DNA from: Terriglobales bacterium
Lineage (GTDB): Bacteria; Acidobacteriota; Terriglobia; Terriglobales; Acidobacteriaceae
NCBI GenBank assembly: GCA_035764005.1
Contig: DASTZZ010000075.1
Coordinates: 1-61,592 of the forward strand
Direction: 5' to 3'
Length of the DNA stretch: 61,592 nucleotides
In this document: piece by piece, positions 33,031 to 42,428 of the stretch
How the letters are laid out: every line of letters starts with the position of its first letter
Position numbering within the stretch: the first letter of the stretch is position 1
Position numbers and translations under genes: made by a program
The notes under the pieces: generated by a model
Databases searched by the model: none
Told to the model about the DNA's origin: nothing
What the model saw: only the letters and a program-made list of their open reading frames with translations

Positions 33031-34022
33031 ATCGAGGGGCGACGCCCCGCTCCCGCTCCGCAGGTTTTCGCAGCAGTATTCGTTCCGCTTCCCTCCGGAA
33101 GGGAAATTTTTCTCACTCTTCGCGATCGCTGCTGGACATCGAGTCTCTGAGCGATGCCGATATCCAGTTCTTATTGAAGAATGCCGCTCGGTTCGCGAAT
33201 GTCAGTCCCAAAACAGCACCGCTAATCAGACGCCACGTGGCCCTACTCTTTTACGAGGCCAGCACGCGCACCCGCTGCTCCTTCGAACTCGCGGCCAAAT
33301 CCCTTGGAGCATCGACCACTTTGGTGAGCCCGGCGGCTTCGAGTATCGAGAAAGGTGAATCGCTCATCGATACGGGACTCACACTGGCCGCGATGGGCGC
33401 CGAGTGCATTGTGATCCGTCATCCCTCTTCCGGCGCACCGCATTTGCTGGCTCGAGAGTTGCAGATTCCGATCGTCAACGCCGGAGACGGGATGCACGAG
33501 CATCCTTCGCAGGCGCTGCTCGACTGCTACACCATCCTCCAGCATCGTCGGTCCCTGAAAGACTTGCGCCTATTGCTGGTCGGGGATATCTACCACAGCC
33601 GCGTTGCGCGCTCGAACGCACTGCTGCTGTCGCGCTTAGGAGCGCATGTGACTTTTTGCGGGCCTCCTGCGCTGCTGCCCGATGTCGCAGAAACGATTGC
33701 ACCAGGCGTGCGTGTCACGCGCGCTTTCGACGCCGCGTTGCCTGAAGCAGACGTGATCATGATGTTGCGCGTGCAGAAGGAGAGGCTAGCTGGATTGCAG
33801 CTTTCCGTTGACGACTACGTGCGCGATTATCAACTCACGCCGGAGCGATTGGCGCTCGCTCCTCGCGATGCGCTCGTCATGCATCCAGGTCCGATGGTGC
33901 GCGGTATGGAGTTGACCAGCGATGTAGCCGATAATGCCCGTTCGCTCGTCCTCGAACAGGTGCGAAATGGCGTTGCCGTACGGCGCGCGATTCTGCTGCG
34001 TGCCCTTGGAGGTGGCCGATGA
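33027..34022 (+). CDS. pyrB: aspartate carbamoyltransferase catalytic subunit
   Basis: The enzyme condenses carbamoyl phosphate and aspartate in pyrimidine synthesis. The 331-residue protein has FYEASTRTRCSFE (about 75-87, carbamoyl-phosphate site), the GDGMHEHPSQALLD loop and MHPGPMVRGME. The ATG overlaps the pyrR stop by 4 bp. The first roughly 30 residues are Arg/Ser-rich, unlike typical PyrB starts, and their DNA contains GGGGCGACGCCCC. The true start might therefore lie closer to LLDIESLSD (residue 35) at a non-AUG codon. No pyrI is present, so this is an unregulated-type ATCase. Confidence 0.94.
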   Translation: MNRGATPRSRSAGFRSSIRSASLRKGNFSHSSRSLLDIESLSDADIQFLLKNAARFANVSPKTAPLIRRHVALLFYEASTRTRCSFELAAKSLGASTTLVSPAASSIEKGESLIDTGLTLAAMGAECIVIRHPSSGAPHLLARELQIPIVNAGDGMHEHPSQALLDCYTILQHRRSLKDLRLLLVGDIYHSRVARSNALLLSRLGAHVTFCGPPALLPDVAETIAPGVRVTRAFDAALPEADVIMMLRVQKERLAGLQLSVDDYVRDYQLTPERLALAPRDALVMHPGPMVRGMELTSDVADNARSLVLEQVRNGVAVRRAILLRALGGGR

Positions 34023-35311
34023 AGCCGCGCGCACACCCTCCCGATTCCATTCTGATTGCCGGCGGAACGCTGATCGACGGCTCGGGCTCCAAGCCTGCAC
34101 TTAGGGACATCCTGATAGAAGAAGGACGCATTCGCGCGATCGAGGTTCCAGGCAAAATTCCCCGAGCGGATCACTCGATCATTGATGCAAAGAACCTCAT
34201 CATCGCGCCCGGATTTATCGATCTTCATGTGCACCTCCGCGAGCCGGGGCAGAGCTACAAAGAGACGATCGCCACCGGCACCGCCGCCGCAGCGGCAGGC
34301 GGATTTACAACTGTCTGCCCAATGCCGAACACCGTGCCAGTGAACGACACACCTGAGATCACGCGCTGGATGCAGGCGCCGGAACGGCGTGCGTGTGTAA
34401 AGGTTCGTCCGATCGCAGCAGCAACGGTTGGTAGCAATGGCGAAAAGCTCACCGATTATCCGGAATTGGTGGAAGCCGGCGCCGTGGCAGTAACTGATGA
34501 CGGTCGTCCCATTTTGGGAGACGACATTATGCGCGATGCTCTCAAAGCTGCACACAAACTGGCGATTCCTGTCATCCAGCACGCGGAAGACACGCGCATG
34601 ACTCACGGTGGCGTAATGCACGCGGGGCCGACATCGTTTCGACTTGGATTGCGCGGCATTAACGCTCATTCAGAGGCCTGCATCGTAGGGCGCGACATCA
34701 ATTTGGCCGCTGAAATCGGCGCGCACGTACACATCGCACACCTATCGACAAAGGAGGCAGTCGAGTATGTGCGGACTGCAAAAGAAAAAGGAGTTCACGT
34801 CACCTGCGAGGTCACGCCGCATCATTTGCTGCTCACCGATGAAGAGGTCGGCGACTACGACACGAATTGCAAGATGAATCCGCCGCTGCGCAGTGAAGCC
34901 GACCGCGAGGCGATGTGGGACCGCCTGCGCGATGGCACCATCGACTGCATTGCCACGGATCATGCGCCTCACGCGGCTCACGAGAAAACCCAGGAATTCG
35001 ATCGCGCTCCCTTCGGAATCACGGGCCTTGAAACCGCCTTGCCGATCGCGCTCATGGTTGCAGGCGGCGATGCGAGCATGGCTGTTCAATGGCTCACGTC
35101 GAAACCTGCAGAGGTAATGGGCTGGCAAGACGCAGGTCGGGTGGTCGTAGGCGGCGTAGCCGATCTCACCATCTTCGATCCTGAAGAAGAGTGGGTCTTC
35201 ACCGCGGAGCTCTCAAAATCCAAATCAAAGAACTCCCCCTTCATCGGCAAGAACCTCTGCGGACGCGTGCGCTACACGTTTGTCGATGGGCGGCTGGTGT
35301 ACGCGCGCTAA
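34019..35311 (+). CDS. pyrC: dihydroorotase
   Basis: The zinc enzyme cyclises carbamoyl aspartate to dihydroorotate. The 430-residue type I protein shows the metal-binding FIDLHVHLREPGQ (about 66-78), VIQHAEDTRM, HIAHLSTKEAVE, and CIATDHAPHAAHEK with the catalytic Asp. The ATG overlaps the pyrB stop by 4 bp (ATGA), so the three pyr genes are translationally coupled. Length and motifs match PyrC of the 420-440 residue class. Confidence 0.96.
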   Translation: MKPRAHPPDSILIAGGTLIDGSGSKPALRDILIEEGRIRAIEVPGKIPRADHSIIDAKNLIIAPGFIDLHVHLREPGQSYKETIATGTAAAAAGGFTTVCPMPNTVPVNDTPEITRWMQAPERRACVKVRPIAAATVGSNGEKLTDYPELVEAGAVAVTDDGRPILGDDIMRDALKAAHKLAIPVIQHAEDTRMTHGGVMHAGPTSFRLGLRGINAHSEACIVGRDINLAAEIGAHVHIAHLSTKEAVEYVRTAKEKGVHVTCEVTPHHLLLTDEEVGDYDTNCKMNPPLRSEADREAMWDRLRDGTIDCIATDHAPHAAHEKTQEFDRAPFGITGLETALPIALMVAGGDASMAVQWLTSKPAEVMGWQDAGRVVVGGVADLTIFDPEEEWVFTAELSKSKSKNSPFIGKNLCGRVRYTFVDGRLVYAR

Positions 35312-35376
35312 CAAGTCGGGGTCGAAGGCAGTATTTCTGGCAATCCATCCGCTGCATCTCTATCATTAAGAGTTTG

Positions 35377-35411
35377 GCCGAAAGCCGATGGCCGACAGCC
35401 GAAAGCCTGTT
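35377..35411. repeat. 7-nt-period tandem array immediately before the acyl-CoA mutase start
   Basis: GCCGAAA, GCCGATG, GCCGACA, GCCGAAA, GCCTGTT in perfect register, ending 2 nt before the ATG at 35414. No Shine-Dalgarno is visible in its place. Confidence 0.85.
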
Positions 35412-35413
35412 TT

Positions 35414-37210
35414 ATGACTCCCGATAAAAAGAAAATCGTCGCTGAATCGCCGATTCAGGATGTATTTGAGAATCGGCATCCGTCTCCGTCCGAAATCGAA
35501 TGGGCTGAGAAGACGCTGGCTCCGGCACTGGAGAAATCTCCGGAGCGGCCAATCGGCGCGGCTTCAGGCGTGAATCTCGATGAGCACGGCAATGCCCGCT
35601 TCACTACCATTTCGGGAATGCCGGTTCGCCGTCTCTATACGCAGGCTGATCTTCCTGAAGACTGGAGCACTGAGACATACCTTGGACATCCGGGCGAAGT
35701 GCCTTACACGCGCGGCATTCACGCATCCGGCTATCGCGGCAAGCTCTGGACGATGCGCCAGTTCTCCGGCTTTGCTTCGCCGGAGGAGACGAATCAACGC
35801 TACAAGTATCTGCTCGCTCACGGCGGAGGCGGGCTTTCCGTCGCGTTCGACCTGCCCACGCTGATGGGTTTCGACTCCGATGCTGCCGAGAGCGAAGGCG
35901 AAGTTGGCAAGTGCGGTGTTGCGATTGATTCGCTGGAGGACATGGAGATCCTCTTCAACGACATCGATCTCGAAAAGACTACGGTCTCGATGACGATCAA
36001 CTCGCCTGCTTCGGTCCTGTGGGCGATGTATCTCGTCGTCGCGGAGAAGCAAGGCGCGGACTGGAAGAAGATTTCCGGAACGATTCAGAATGACATTTTG
36101 AAGGAATACATAGCGCAGAAGGAGTACATTTTCCCTCCTGCTCCCTCGATGCGGTTGGTAGTTGACACCTTCGAGTTCGGGACTCACTTCACGCCGAAGT
36201 TCAACACCATTTCGATCAGCGGATACCACATCCGCGAGGCCGGTTCGACTGCGCTGCAGGAGCTGGCATTCACGATCTATGACGGAGTTGAGTATGTGGA
36301 ATGGGCTCGCCGTCGCGGATTGAACGTCGATGAATTCGGCCCGCGGCTAAGCTTCTTCTTCAATTCCCATAACGACTTCTTTGAGGAGATCGCGAAGTTC
36401 CGTGCCTCGCGCAAGATCTGGTACCGGCTGATGAAAGACCGCTTCGGCGCGCAGAATGCACGCACGTGGCTGATGCGCTTCCACACGCAGACCGCCGGCG
36501 TCTCGCTCACGGCGCAGCAGCCGATGAACAACATCGCGCGGGTAGCCATCCAGGCGCTTGCCGCCGTGCTCGGCGGAACACAGTCGCTGCATACGGACAG
36601 CTACGACGAAGCGTTGGCACTCCCCACCGAAGATGCGGCACGCATCGCCCTGCGCACCCAGCAAGTGATCGCCTATGAGTCAGGCGTTGCGCAAACGGTC
36701 GATCCGCTTGGTGGCTCGTATTTCGTCGAGAAGTTTACGCTCGATATGGAGCAGGGCGCGTTCGATTACTTCGACAAGCTCGACGCCATGGGCGGAATGG
36801 TGAAAGCCATCGAGCGCGGCTATCCGCAGAAGGAGATCGCAGAAGCCGCTTATCAATATCAGCGCGCGGTCGAGAACAAAGAAAAGATCATCGTCGGCGC
36901 CAACGATTTCGTGATCGAAGAGAAATTGCCCGAGATTCTCTACATCGACTACGAGAAAGTAGCCGATCACCAGACGCGCAAACTCAACGCATTGAAATTG
37001 AGCCGATCAAACGACGAAGTTCAGCGCCGCCTCGAAGCGCTGAAGAAAGCCGCGGCACAACAGCCTGTCGTCAAGACCGACGGCAAAATGTCCAACGCGA
37101 ACACCATGCCCTACATCATCGACGCTGTGCGCGCCTATGCAACGGTCGGCGAGATCTGCAACGCGCTACGCGAAGTATATGGGGTCTACGAAGAAGTAAG
37201 CATCACATAA
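35414..37210 (+). CDS. icmA: B12-dependent acyl-CoA mutase large subunit, isobutyryl-CoA-mutase-like
   Basis: The protein has 598 residues and is the catalytic TIM-barrel half of the methylmalonyl-CoA mutase family; the B12-binding domain would be a separate protein. Conserved blocks are [60 protein letters not shown] and [14 protein letters not shown]. At the two positions that distinguish substrates, this protein has Phe117 (MCM: Tyr89) and Gln235 (MCM: Arg207, which binds the substrate carboxylate). Phe and Gln are the pair known from isobutyryl-CoA mutase (Phe80/Gln198), so isomerisation of isobutyryl-CoA and n-butyryl-CoA is the better prediction. The small subunit and the MeaB-type chaperone are not adjacent. 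The symbol follows the active-site call. Confidence 0.85.
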   Translation: MTPDKKKIVAESPIQDVFENRHPSPSEIEWAEKTLAPALEKSPERPIGAASGVNLDEHGNARFTTISGMPVRRLYTQADLPEDWSTETYLGHPGEVPYTRGIHASGYRGKLWTMRQFSGFASPEETNQRYKYLLAHGGGGLSVAFDLPTLMGFDSDAAESEGEVGKCGVAIDSLEDMEILFNDIDLEKTTVSMTINSPASVLWAMYLVVAEKQGADWKKISGTIQNDILKEYIAQKEYIFPPAPSMRLVVDTFEFGTHFTPKFNTISISGYHIREAGSTALQELAFTIYDGVEYVEWARRRGLNVDEFGPRLSFFFNSHNDFFEEIAKFRASRKIWYRLMKDRFGAQNARTWLMRFHTQTAGVSLTAQQPMNNIARVAIQALAAVLGGTQSLHTDSYDEALALPTEDAARIALRTQQVIAYESGVAQTVDPLGGSYFVEKFTLDMEQGAFDYFDKLDAMGGMVKAIERGYPQKEIAEAAYQYQRAVENKEKIIVGANDFVIEEKLPEILYIDYEKVADHQTRKLNALKLSRSNDEVQRRLEALKKAAAQQPVVKTDGKMSNANTMPYIIDAVRAYATVGEICNALREVYGVYEEVSIT

Positions 37211-37254
37211 CAAACCTGGCTCAGTTTCAACAACTAAGGTCCAGCAGGGTCACG

Positions 37255-38448
37255 TTAGGGCGAGAGCAGGAAGGACTTTAATACGTAACCATCCAACAGG
37301 ACGATCTGGTTTGCGGCAGGAGATAATGCAAACGATGGTGTGTCCAAACGTTGCCAACCTTCACCTTCATCGTATGGATATGTAGTGGTCTTAAACCGAA
37401 ATCGCTGCTGTTTCGCGTCGCTATCGAACAGAACGAACGTGTCGAATCCTCGCGTAACTATAAAATCGCGGGAATGTCCGAAGCTGAACGCGAATAAGCT
37501 TCCTTTCTGGGTGGCTTCGACGTGTTCAATGTTGTCCCCCAGGCCGCCAAGTTTCTTGCGCAAGATAACGTTTCCACTCGGGTCAACCAGCCAAAGCTCT
37601 GCAGTCGTAGCTGCAACGATGACAGTTCCCGTAGATGTAGCTGCCAAGGCTACGCCTGTGCAGGCAGAACAGAACGGATGACCTTCGCGATCACCGATTT
37701 GCCTGACATAGACGAGATCCTCGCTCGGGGAAACAGATCCGCGCCGCGCCAAGTTATAGAAAACTTGATTCCCTGATATCAGGGACTCCCAACTGTATAG
37801 TGCAGTTCTGAAGCTCCGAATATCCTGCAGAGTCTCTGGGGAAATCCAGTGTTCTTCCGACCACCGTTCACTGTCCTTGTCAGTGTTCCAATGCTTTAGG
37901 AGGATGCTTTTGCCGTCGGCGGACACGAGTGGAAGCCACTGTTCGTTTCGCCAGTTGATTGATTGCAGCGTGCGCGACCTCAGCTCGTTCAAATTGGAAT
38001 CACACAATCTCAATGTAAGTCCGGCGTGGAAGAGAAAGTTCCCGTCCTTCAGGTTTAGCAGGTTGATGCTGCCGCCTCCGCGTGCTTCCAGCGCAACGTC
38101 TTTCCATGTGAGCTGTTTGGTCACATTGGCCGTCTGAGCGTTCAAAGCGACCAGCGTGTCCAAAGTGTGAACTGGAACAGGTGGAACGGCTCCGTTCTTT
38201 AAGAAACAATCCTGATGGAGTGCTGCAATGACGACTGTGGGTGCCGGAAAAATAATCCGAGCGTGGTCGGGAAACCAATCGCAATTGTCGTAGAGGTCAG
38301 GAACAGGCATCCGCAGCGTGGTACTCCAGCTTGGTCGGCGGCTGGCTTTGAACCTGCAACATACGGGATCGGTTCCATGTTTGTGCTCTGCAGTAGATGC
38401 TGCAGGGGTTGCAAGCAGGGCTATTAAGCAGAAAATTGCAATTCTCAT
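37255..38448 (-). CDS. secreted, beta-propeller-like protein of unknown function
   Basis: The ATG at 38448 gives 397 residues and a clean signal peptide (MRIAIFCLIALLATPAA, cleavage near STAE). Upstream frame to 38475 is probably untranslated. The mature part has Cys pairs (CCRFK, FCSACTG) and repeated beta-type stretches with SADGKSI, TSTGTVIVAATTAELW and PSGNVILRKKL motifs. This suggests a WD40/YVTN-like propeller of about five to seven blades. I recognise no specific family. It lies opposite and downstream of the mutase gene. Confidence 0.72.
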   Translation of the reverse strand: MRIAIFCLIALLATPAASTAEHKHGTDPVCCRFKASRRPSWSTTLRMPVPDLYDNCDWFPDHARIIFPAPTVVIAALHQDCFLKNGAVPPVPVHTLDTLVALNAQTANVTKQLTWKDVALEARGGGSINLLNLKDGNFLFHAGLTLRLCDSNLNELRSRTLQSINWRNEQWLPLVSADGKSILLKHWNTDKDSERWSEEHWISPETLQDIRSFRTALYSWESLISGNQVFYNLARRGSVSPSEDLVYVRQIGDREGHPFCSACTGVALAATSTGTVIVAATTAELWLVDPSGNVILRKKLGGLGDNIEHVEATQKGSLFAFSFGHSRDFIVTRGFDTFVLFDSDAKQQRFRFKTTTYPYDEGEGWQRLDTPSFALSPAANQIVLLDGYVLKSFLLSP

Positions 38449-38607
38449 TGAAATTGTGTTGCCATCGTCCAGCATTCAACCGATTAATGTGCTGAGGAAT
38501 CGCTTTTAGGCGATGCTGCCGATCTTAGCGTATCGCGCACGGTCGCCGGCCCACGTTGTTTCTCACGTAATCTAGGCAATTCTCTCCAACCGATTACAAT
38601 TGCCTGA

Positions 38608-39579
38608 ATGGCTCACCAGGCCCTGCAAACCGAACCGGCATCGCTCCACGAGCGCGCACAGCGGCTTGAAAGCACGCTGCGTTCGATCATCCGCGGCAGC
38701 GACGAAGTGGTACGCCTGGCGCTGGTGGCTGTTTTTGCTAAGGGGCACTTGCTGATCGAAGGCGTTCCCGGAGTGGGAAAAACCACGCTCGGCCATACGC
38801 TCGCGCGAGCCCTCGATTGCATCTTCCAGCGGGTCCAGTTCACCAGTGACATGCTGCCCAGCGATCTTCTCGGCACTTCGATCTACTCCGCTGCTGAAGA
38901 ACGTTTTGAATTTAAGCCTGGACCGGTGTTCACTAACGTACTGCTCGCAGATGAAATCAATCGCACGACTCCAAAAACGCAATCTGCGCTGCTTGAGGTG
39001 ATGAACGAAGGTCAGGTCACGGTGGATGGACAGGCCCGCGAAGTTCCGCGTCCCTTCTTGGTAATTGCCACACAGAATCCTGTAGAACACCACGGAACGT
39101 ATCCTCTGCCGGAATCTCAACTCGACCGTTTTCTGCTGCGCGTACAGATGACCTATCCGGCGCACGAAAGCGAGCGGGAGATTCTCCGCGCAGAAGCTGG
39201 AGCCGCGCGTCTGGATGAAGTCCGGCCGGTTCTTGGTGCCGGGGACGTGCTCGAGATGCAGGAGCAGGTAAAACAGATTCGCGTCGATGAATCGCTCGTG
39301 AACTACATGCTCGAGATCGTGAAGCGAACCCGCGAATCCGAGCAGCTGTCCCTGGGGGTGTCCCCGCGTGGTTCGCTCATGCTGTATCGTGCGGCCCAAG
39401 CCATGGCTTTTGTCGAAGGTCGTAGCTTTACCACTCCGCACGACTTCAAACGTCTCGCAGTTCCCGTGTTTGCACATCGTGTGGTAGTAAACGCACGCTA
39501 TAGCTCGAATCTCAAGGCGTCCGAGCAGGCCGAGCGCATTCTGGCAGAGATCGTAGACGGCGTCTCTGTCCCGTCTTAG
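38608..39579 (+). CDS. MoxR-family AAA+ ATPase
   Basis: MoxR ATPases act as chaperones for metal insertion or complex assembly, usually with DUF58 and VWA-domain partners. The 323-residue protein shows EGVPGVGKTTL (Walker A, about 51-61), LLADEINRTTPKTQSALLEV (Walker B, about 112-131), TQNPVEHHGTYPLPESQLDR (sensor 1 region) and SPRGSLMLYR. The next gene starts 2 nt after its stop and encodes a DUF4149-like membrane protein. The usual DUF58 and VWA partners are missing here, so it is an orphan MoxR. Confidence 0.94.
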   Translation: MAHQALQTEPASLHERAQRLESTLRSIIRGSDEVVRLALVAVFAKGHLLIEGVPGVGKTTLGHTLARALDCIFQRVQFTSDMLPSDLLGTSIYSAAEERFEFKPGPVFTNVLLADEINRTTPKTQSALLEVMNEGQVTVDGQAREVPRPFLVIATQNPVEHHGTYPLPESQLDRFLLRVQMTYPAHESEREILRAEAGAARLDEVRPVLGAGDVLEMQEQVKQIRVDESLVNYMLEIVKRTRESEQLSLGVSPRGSLMLYRAAQAMAFVEGRSFTTPHDFKRLAVPVFAHRVVVNARYSSNLKASEQAERILAEIVDGVSVPS

Positions 39580-39581
39580 CC

Positions 39582-40061
39582 ATGCGCTCGTTTGCACGTT
39601 TCCTGATCATTTTGGCTCTGGTGGTCTGGGTAGGCGGCATCATCTTCTTTTCCGCCGTGGTTGCGCCGGCTCTCTTCTCGATCTTGCCGAAACCTGAGCT
39701 CGCGGCTGGCGTAGTCGGTGTGTCACTTACGGCGTTGCACCTGATCGGCCTTGTTTGTGGTGTTGTTCTATTCGTGCTTACGTTTCTCATTCGCCCCGGA
39801 AAAGTGCGGGCGGTTCGAACGCTGGTGGGATTCATGATCCTGCTGACGGCGATCTCGCAGTTTGTGGTGATACCGCAGATGCAGCGCATTCGCGACCTCG
39901 TCGGCGGCTCCATTGAGGCACTTCCGCCGAAAGACGCGGGGCGTGCCGCCTTTGATCGTCTGCACCAGTTCTCCGTTGGGCTCGAGGGAGCTACGCTCGT
40001 GGCCGGCCTGGTTGTAATTGGATTGATCTCTCAAGACCTGAAAGAAGACGCTCGTCCCTGA
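39582..40061 (+). CDS. DUF4149-like membrane protein
   Basis: The 159-residue protein has four hydrophobic segments (about 6-28, 42-68, 80-98, 134-150). It matches the DUF4149/TMEM205 pattern: WVGGIIFFSAVVAPALF in helix 1 and AFDRLHQFSVGLEGATLV before the last helix. The function of the family is unknown. It is tightly coupled to the MoxR gene (2-nt gap), so the two proteins may act together, which is not the standard MoxR context. Confidence 0.78.
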   Translation: MRSFARFLIILALVVWVGGIIFFSAVVAPALFSILPKPELAAGVVGVSLTALHLIGLVCGVVLFVLTFLIRPGKVRAVRTLVGFMILLTAISQFVVIPQMQRIRDLVGGSIEALPPKDAGRAAFDRLHQFSVGLEGATLVAGLVVIGLISQDLKEDARP

Positions 40062-40065
40062 ATAA

Positions 40066-40872
40066 TCAGAACGCTTCTACTTCCGGAGTCGCCGCAAGCA
40101 AAGTTTTTGTGTACTCGTGACGCGGAGCGGAAGTGATCTGCTCCGCATCTCCGAGCTCCACGATCACACCCCTGCGCATGACAGCGATTCGCGTTGAGAG
40201 ATAGCGCACAACGGGCATCGAATGCGAGATGAACAGGTACGTCAGCCCGAATTCCCGCTGCAGCTTTGCCAGCAGGTTGACGATCTGCGCGCCGACGCTT
40301 ACATCGAGTGCAGAGACAGGCTCATCGAGCACCACGAACCTCGGGTTCAGCGCCAGTGCGCGCGCGATGCCGATGCGCTGCCTTTGTCCGCCTGAGAACT
40401 CATGAGGAAAGCGATCGAGCGCGCTCTCGTCGAGTCCAACGGCTTGCAAGAGTTCGGCGGCACGAACGCGCGGCGGTGCAGTTCCATTGTGGTCCGGTCC
40501 GCCGTGAATGCTCCAGGGTTCGCGCACGATATCGAACACATGCATGCGCGGGTTGAGCGAGGCAAACGGATCTTGAAAAACGATTTGCATGTCTCGGCGC
40601 AGCTTGCGCATTTCCGAATGTGACGCGCCGAGAACGTCCTGCCCATCGAATCGCACTGATCCCGAGGTCGGCTCGATCAGCCGTAAAACCATTCGTCCCA
40701 AGGTGGTTTTGCCGCATCCGGATTCGCCAACCAGACCCAAAGTCTCTCCGGCAAAGATATCGAGAGAGACACCATTCACCGCCCGTATCTCTTCGTCAGC
40801 CCGGCTGAACACGCCGCCGCTGCGGGTGTAAACCTTCGTGAGTTCCCGAATCTCGACCAGCGCCTGCGGCAT
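40066..40872 (-). CDS. OppF/DppF-type ABC ATPase, without adjacent permeases
   Basis: The 268-residue protein shows Walker [11 protein letters not shown] (about 52-61), the Opp-type Q-loop [12 protein letters not shown], signature [15 protein letters not shown], Walker [13 protein letters not shown] and [12 protein letters not shown]. The peptide/nickel transporter family normally has two ATPases and two permeases in one operon. Here it stands alone between convergent and divergent unrelated genes. It may serve permeases elsewhere, perhaps with the SBP_bac_5 protein at 52.5 kb. The switch motif reads HSMPVV where HDLxVV is usual. Confidence 0.92.
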   Translation of the reverse strand: MPQALVEIRELTKVYTRSGGVFSRADEEIRAVNGVSLDIFAGETLGLVGESGCGKTTLGRMVLRLIEPTSGSVRFDGQDVLGASHSEMRKLRRDMQIVFQDPFASLNPRMHVFDIVREPWSIHGGPDHNGTAPPRVRAAELLQAVGLDESALDRFPHEFSGGQRQRIGIARALALNPRFVVLDEPVSALDVSVGAQIVNLLAKLQREFGLTYLFISHSMPVVRYLSTRIAVMRRGVIVELGDAEQITSAPRHEYTKTLLAATPEVEAF

Positions 40873-40933
40873 GTAGCGATGCTAGCAAATGCTCTGAGAG
40901 GGGCAGCATGGCATTGGCGGTACAATCCTGACA

Positions 40934-41464
40934 ATGGCGGAATCTCCCACTCCCGTTCCCTCGTTCGGCGGTTCGACCAACGCAGAGGAATCGCGTCCGC
41001 CAATTGTTCCTATCGCAATCGGCGCTCTCGCAGTTGCGATCGTGATTGCGTTGCTCGTTTTTTTGGGGAGAAAAGGTTCGAATGAGACCAGTGCGCCTTC
41101 AACTCCCGATCCCTATGCCGCCAATCTCGTGATCTCCAGCCCGTCGATGAGCACCGCCGCAAACTTCGCCGGCCAGGAAGTTACCTACATCGAGGGCAAA
41201 ATCGCGAACAACGGCGACAAGACCGTGACTAGCGCGATCCTGCAGATCGTCTTTCACGACAGCCTCGGGCAGGTGGTGCAAAAGGAAACGCAGCGGCTGA
41301 TGGTGATCACCACGCGCCAGCCCTACATCGACACTGCGCCTCTAAGCAGCGCGCCCTTGAAGGCTGGACAGACACGTGAGTTCCGCCAGACTTTCGAACA
41401 CGTCAGCGCAGAATGGAATACGCAGCTTCCAGAAATGACCATCGTCAAGACATCGACGCAATAA
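40934..41464 (+). CDS. membrane-anchored protein, DUF2393-like
   Basis: The 176-residue protein has a Pro/Ser-rich N-terminal tail and a TM (about 24-44). An outer soluble domain (about 60-176) has beta-sandwich-like segments: EVTYIEGKIANNGDKTVTSA, VVQKETQRLMV and EFRQTFEHVSAEWN. The last segment resembles DUF2393/FxLYD-type domains found in acidobacterial membrane-anchored proteins. Function is unknown. It stands alone, divergent from the lone ATPase and convergent with the ROK gene (6-nt gap between stops). Confidence 0.7.
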   Translation: MAESPTPVPSFGGSTNAEESRPPIVPIAIGALAVAIVIALLVFLGRKGSNETSAPSTPDPYAANLVISSPSMSTAANFAGQEVTYIEGKIANNGDKTVTSAILQIVFHDSLGQVVQKETQRLMVITTRQPYIDTAPLSSAPLKAGQTREFRQTFEHVSAEWNTQLPEMTIVKTSTQ

Positions 41465-41470
41465 AGAAAT

Positions 41471-42214
41471 CTACTTTGATCCCGCAGTGCGTACGATGCC
41501 GTGGCGCACGCTTTCGTCCTGCCACATGCGGAAGCCGCCGATGAACGCGTTCTTGTTGCTGCCGAGACGAACGCCGGCGGGAAGCTGATCGAGTTTCTTG
41601 GCATTCCCACCGCCTAGGACAACGTCGTCCGCCTGCACTGCTTGCCGAAGCTGTGCCACGACATAGAAGACATTCTTCTGCCACTTCTTTCGTCCCAGCC
41701 GCTCAAGACCGCGCTTCCCGAGATAGTCCTCGTAGGTGCGGCCTTTTTTATAAGGAAGATGAGCGAGTTCCATGGGCTGCAGCACGCCGTCCACGATCAT
41801 CGCTGAACCGAGCCCTGTGCCTAGCCCCAGGAAGAGCATGCGTCCTTTCTTGTAGCTGCCAAGAGCCTGCATGGCGGCATCGTTGATGATCTTCACCGGC
41901 TTTCCGAAAGCTTTGCGATAGTCGAATTTCACCCAACCGGGCGCGAGATTGAATGGCTCATTGATTGGCCGACCCTGTACCACTGGGCCTGGATATCCGA
42001 TCGAGACCGCGTCATATTTCCAATCCCTCACCGCGTCCTTTACCTGGTTGACCATCTCTCGCGCGGTGAGTTTGGGACCAGACGGAACTTTGCGCACCTC
42101 TTTTTGGCCGGTAGCGAGCAGCTTTACGTGCGTACCGCCAACGTCAATAGCGAGTACGTGCTGCTTTGATTGCTGTGGTGTTGTGCTTTGGGAAATGCTC
42201 TTGATCCTGGTCAT
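41471..42214 (-). CDS. ROK-family kinase, polyphosphate-glucokinase-like
   Basis: The protein has 247 residues: phosphate-1 motif AIDVGGTHVK (about 22-31), GYPGPVVQGRP, LAPGWVKFD, INDAAMQALG and GLGTGLGSAMIVDG. ELAHLPYKKGRTYEDYLG takes the place of the zinc-site CxCGxxGC of classical ROK glucokinases. That replacement is the mark of polyphosphate/ATP glucokinases (PPGK). The most likely reaction is glucose phosphorylation using polyphosphate or ATP. The C-terminal ADDVVLGGGNAKKL also fits. It stands alone, about 210 bp from the envelope cluster that follows. Confidence 0.85.
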   Translation of the reverse strand: MTRIKSISQSTTPQQSKQHVLAIDVGGTHVKLLATGQKEVRKVPSGPKLTAREMVNQVKDAVRDWKYDAVSIGYPGPVVQGRPINEPFNLAPGWVKFDYRKAFGKPVKIINDAAMQALGSYKKGRMLFLGLGTGLGSAMIVDGVLQPMELAHLPYKKGRTYEDYLGKRGLERLGRKKWQKNVFYVVAQLRQAVQADDVVLGGGNAKKLDQLPAGVRLGSNKNAFIGGFRMWQDESVRHGIVRTAGSK

Positions 42215-42428
42215 GAGCGTTTACTCAGCAGAGACTACCGCAATCGTACAAAACTTGGGAAATGGGCTGCCGATCTGCGTCCGATCGCAGATTTCAGGCT
42301 GTTGGTGAATAAAACTGAGAAATATTACGCAAGTTCCATTTCGGCCCATGTCAATTCGTAACTTTCTAAAACAATTCTTAACAGGGGATGATGCAACTCG
42401 GTCCTACTCTGAGGGTTGAGGAGGCGTC

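Noticed and set aside
38572-39597. 341-residue open frame on the minus strand opposite the MoxR gene
   Set aside because: It is fully antisense to a gene with all MoxR motifs, lacks any recognisable domain and has the composition of a codon-phase shadow.
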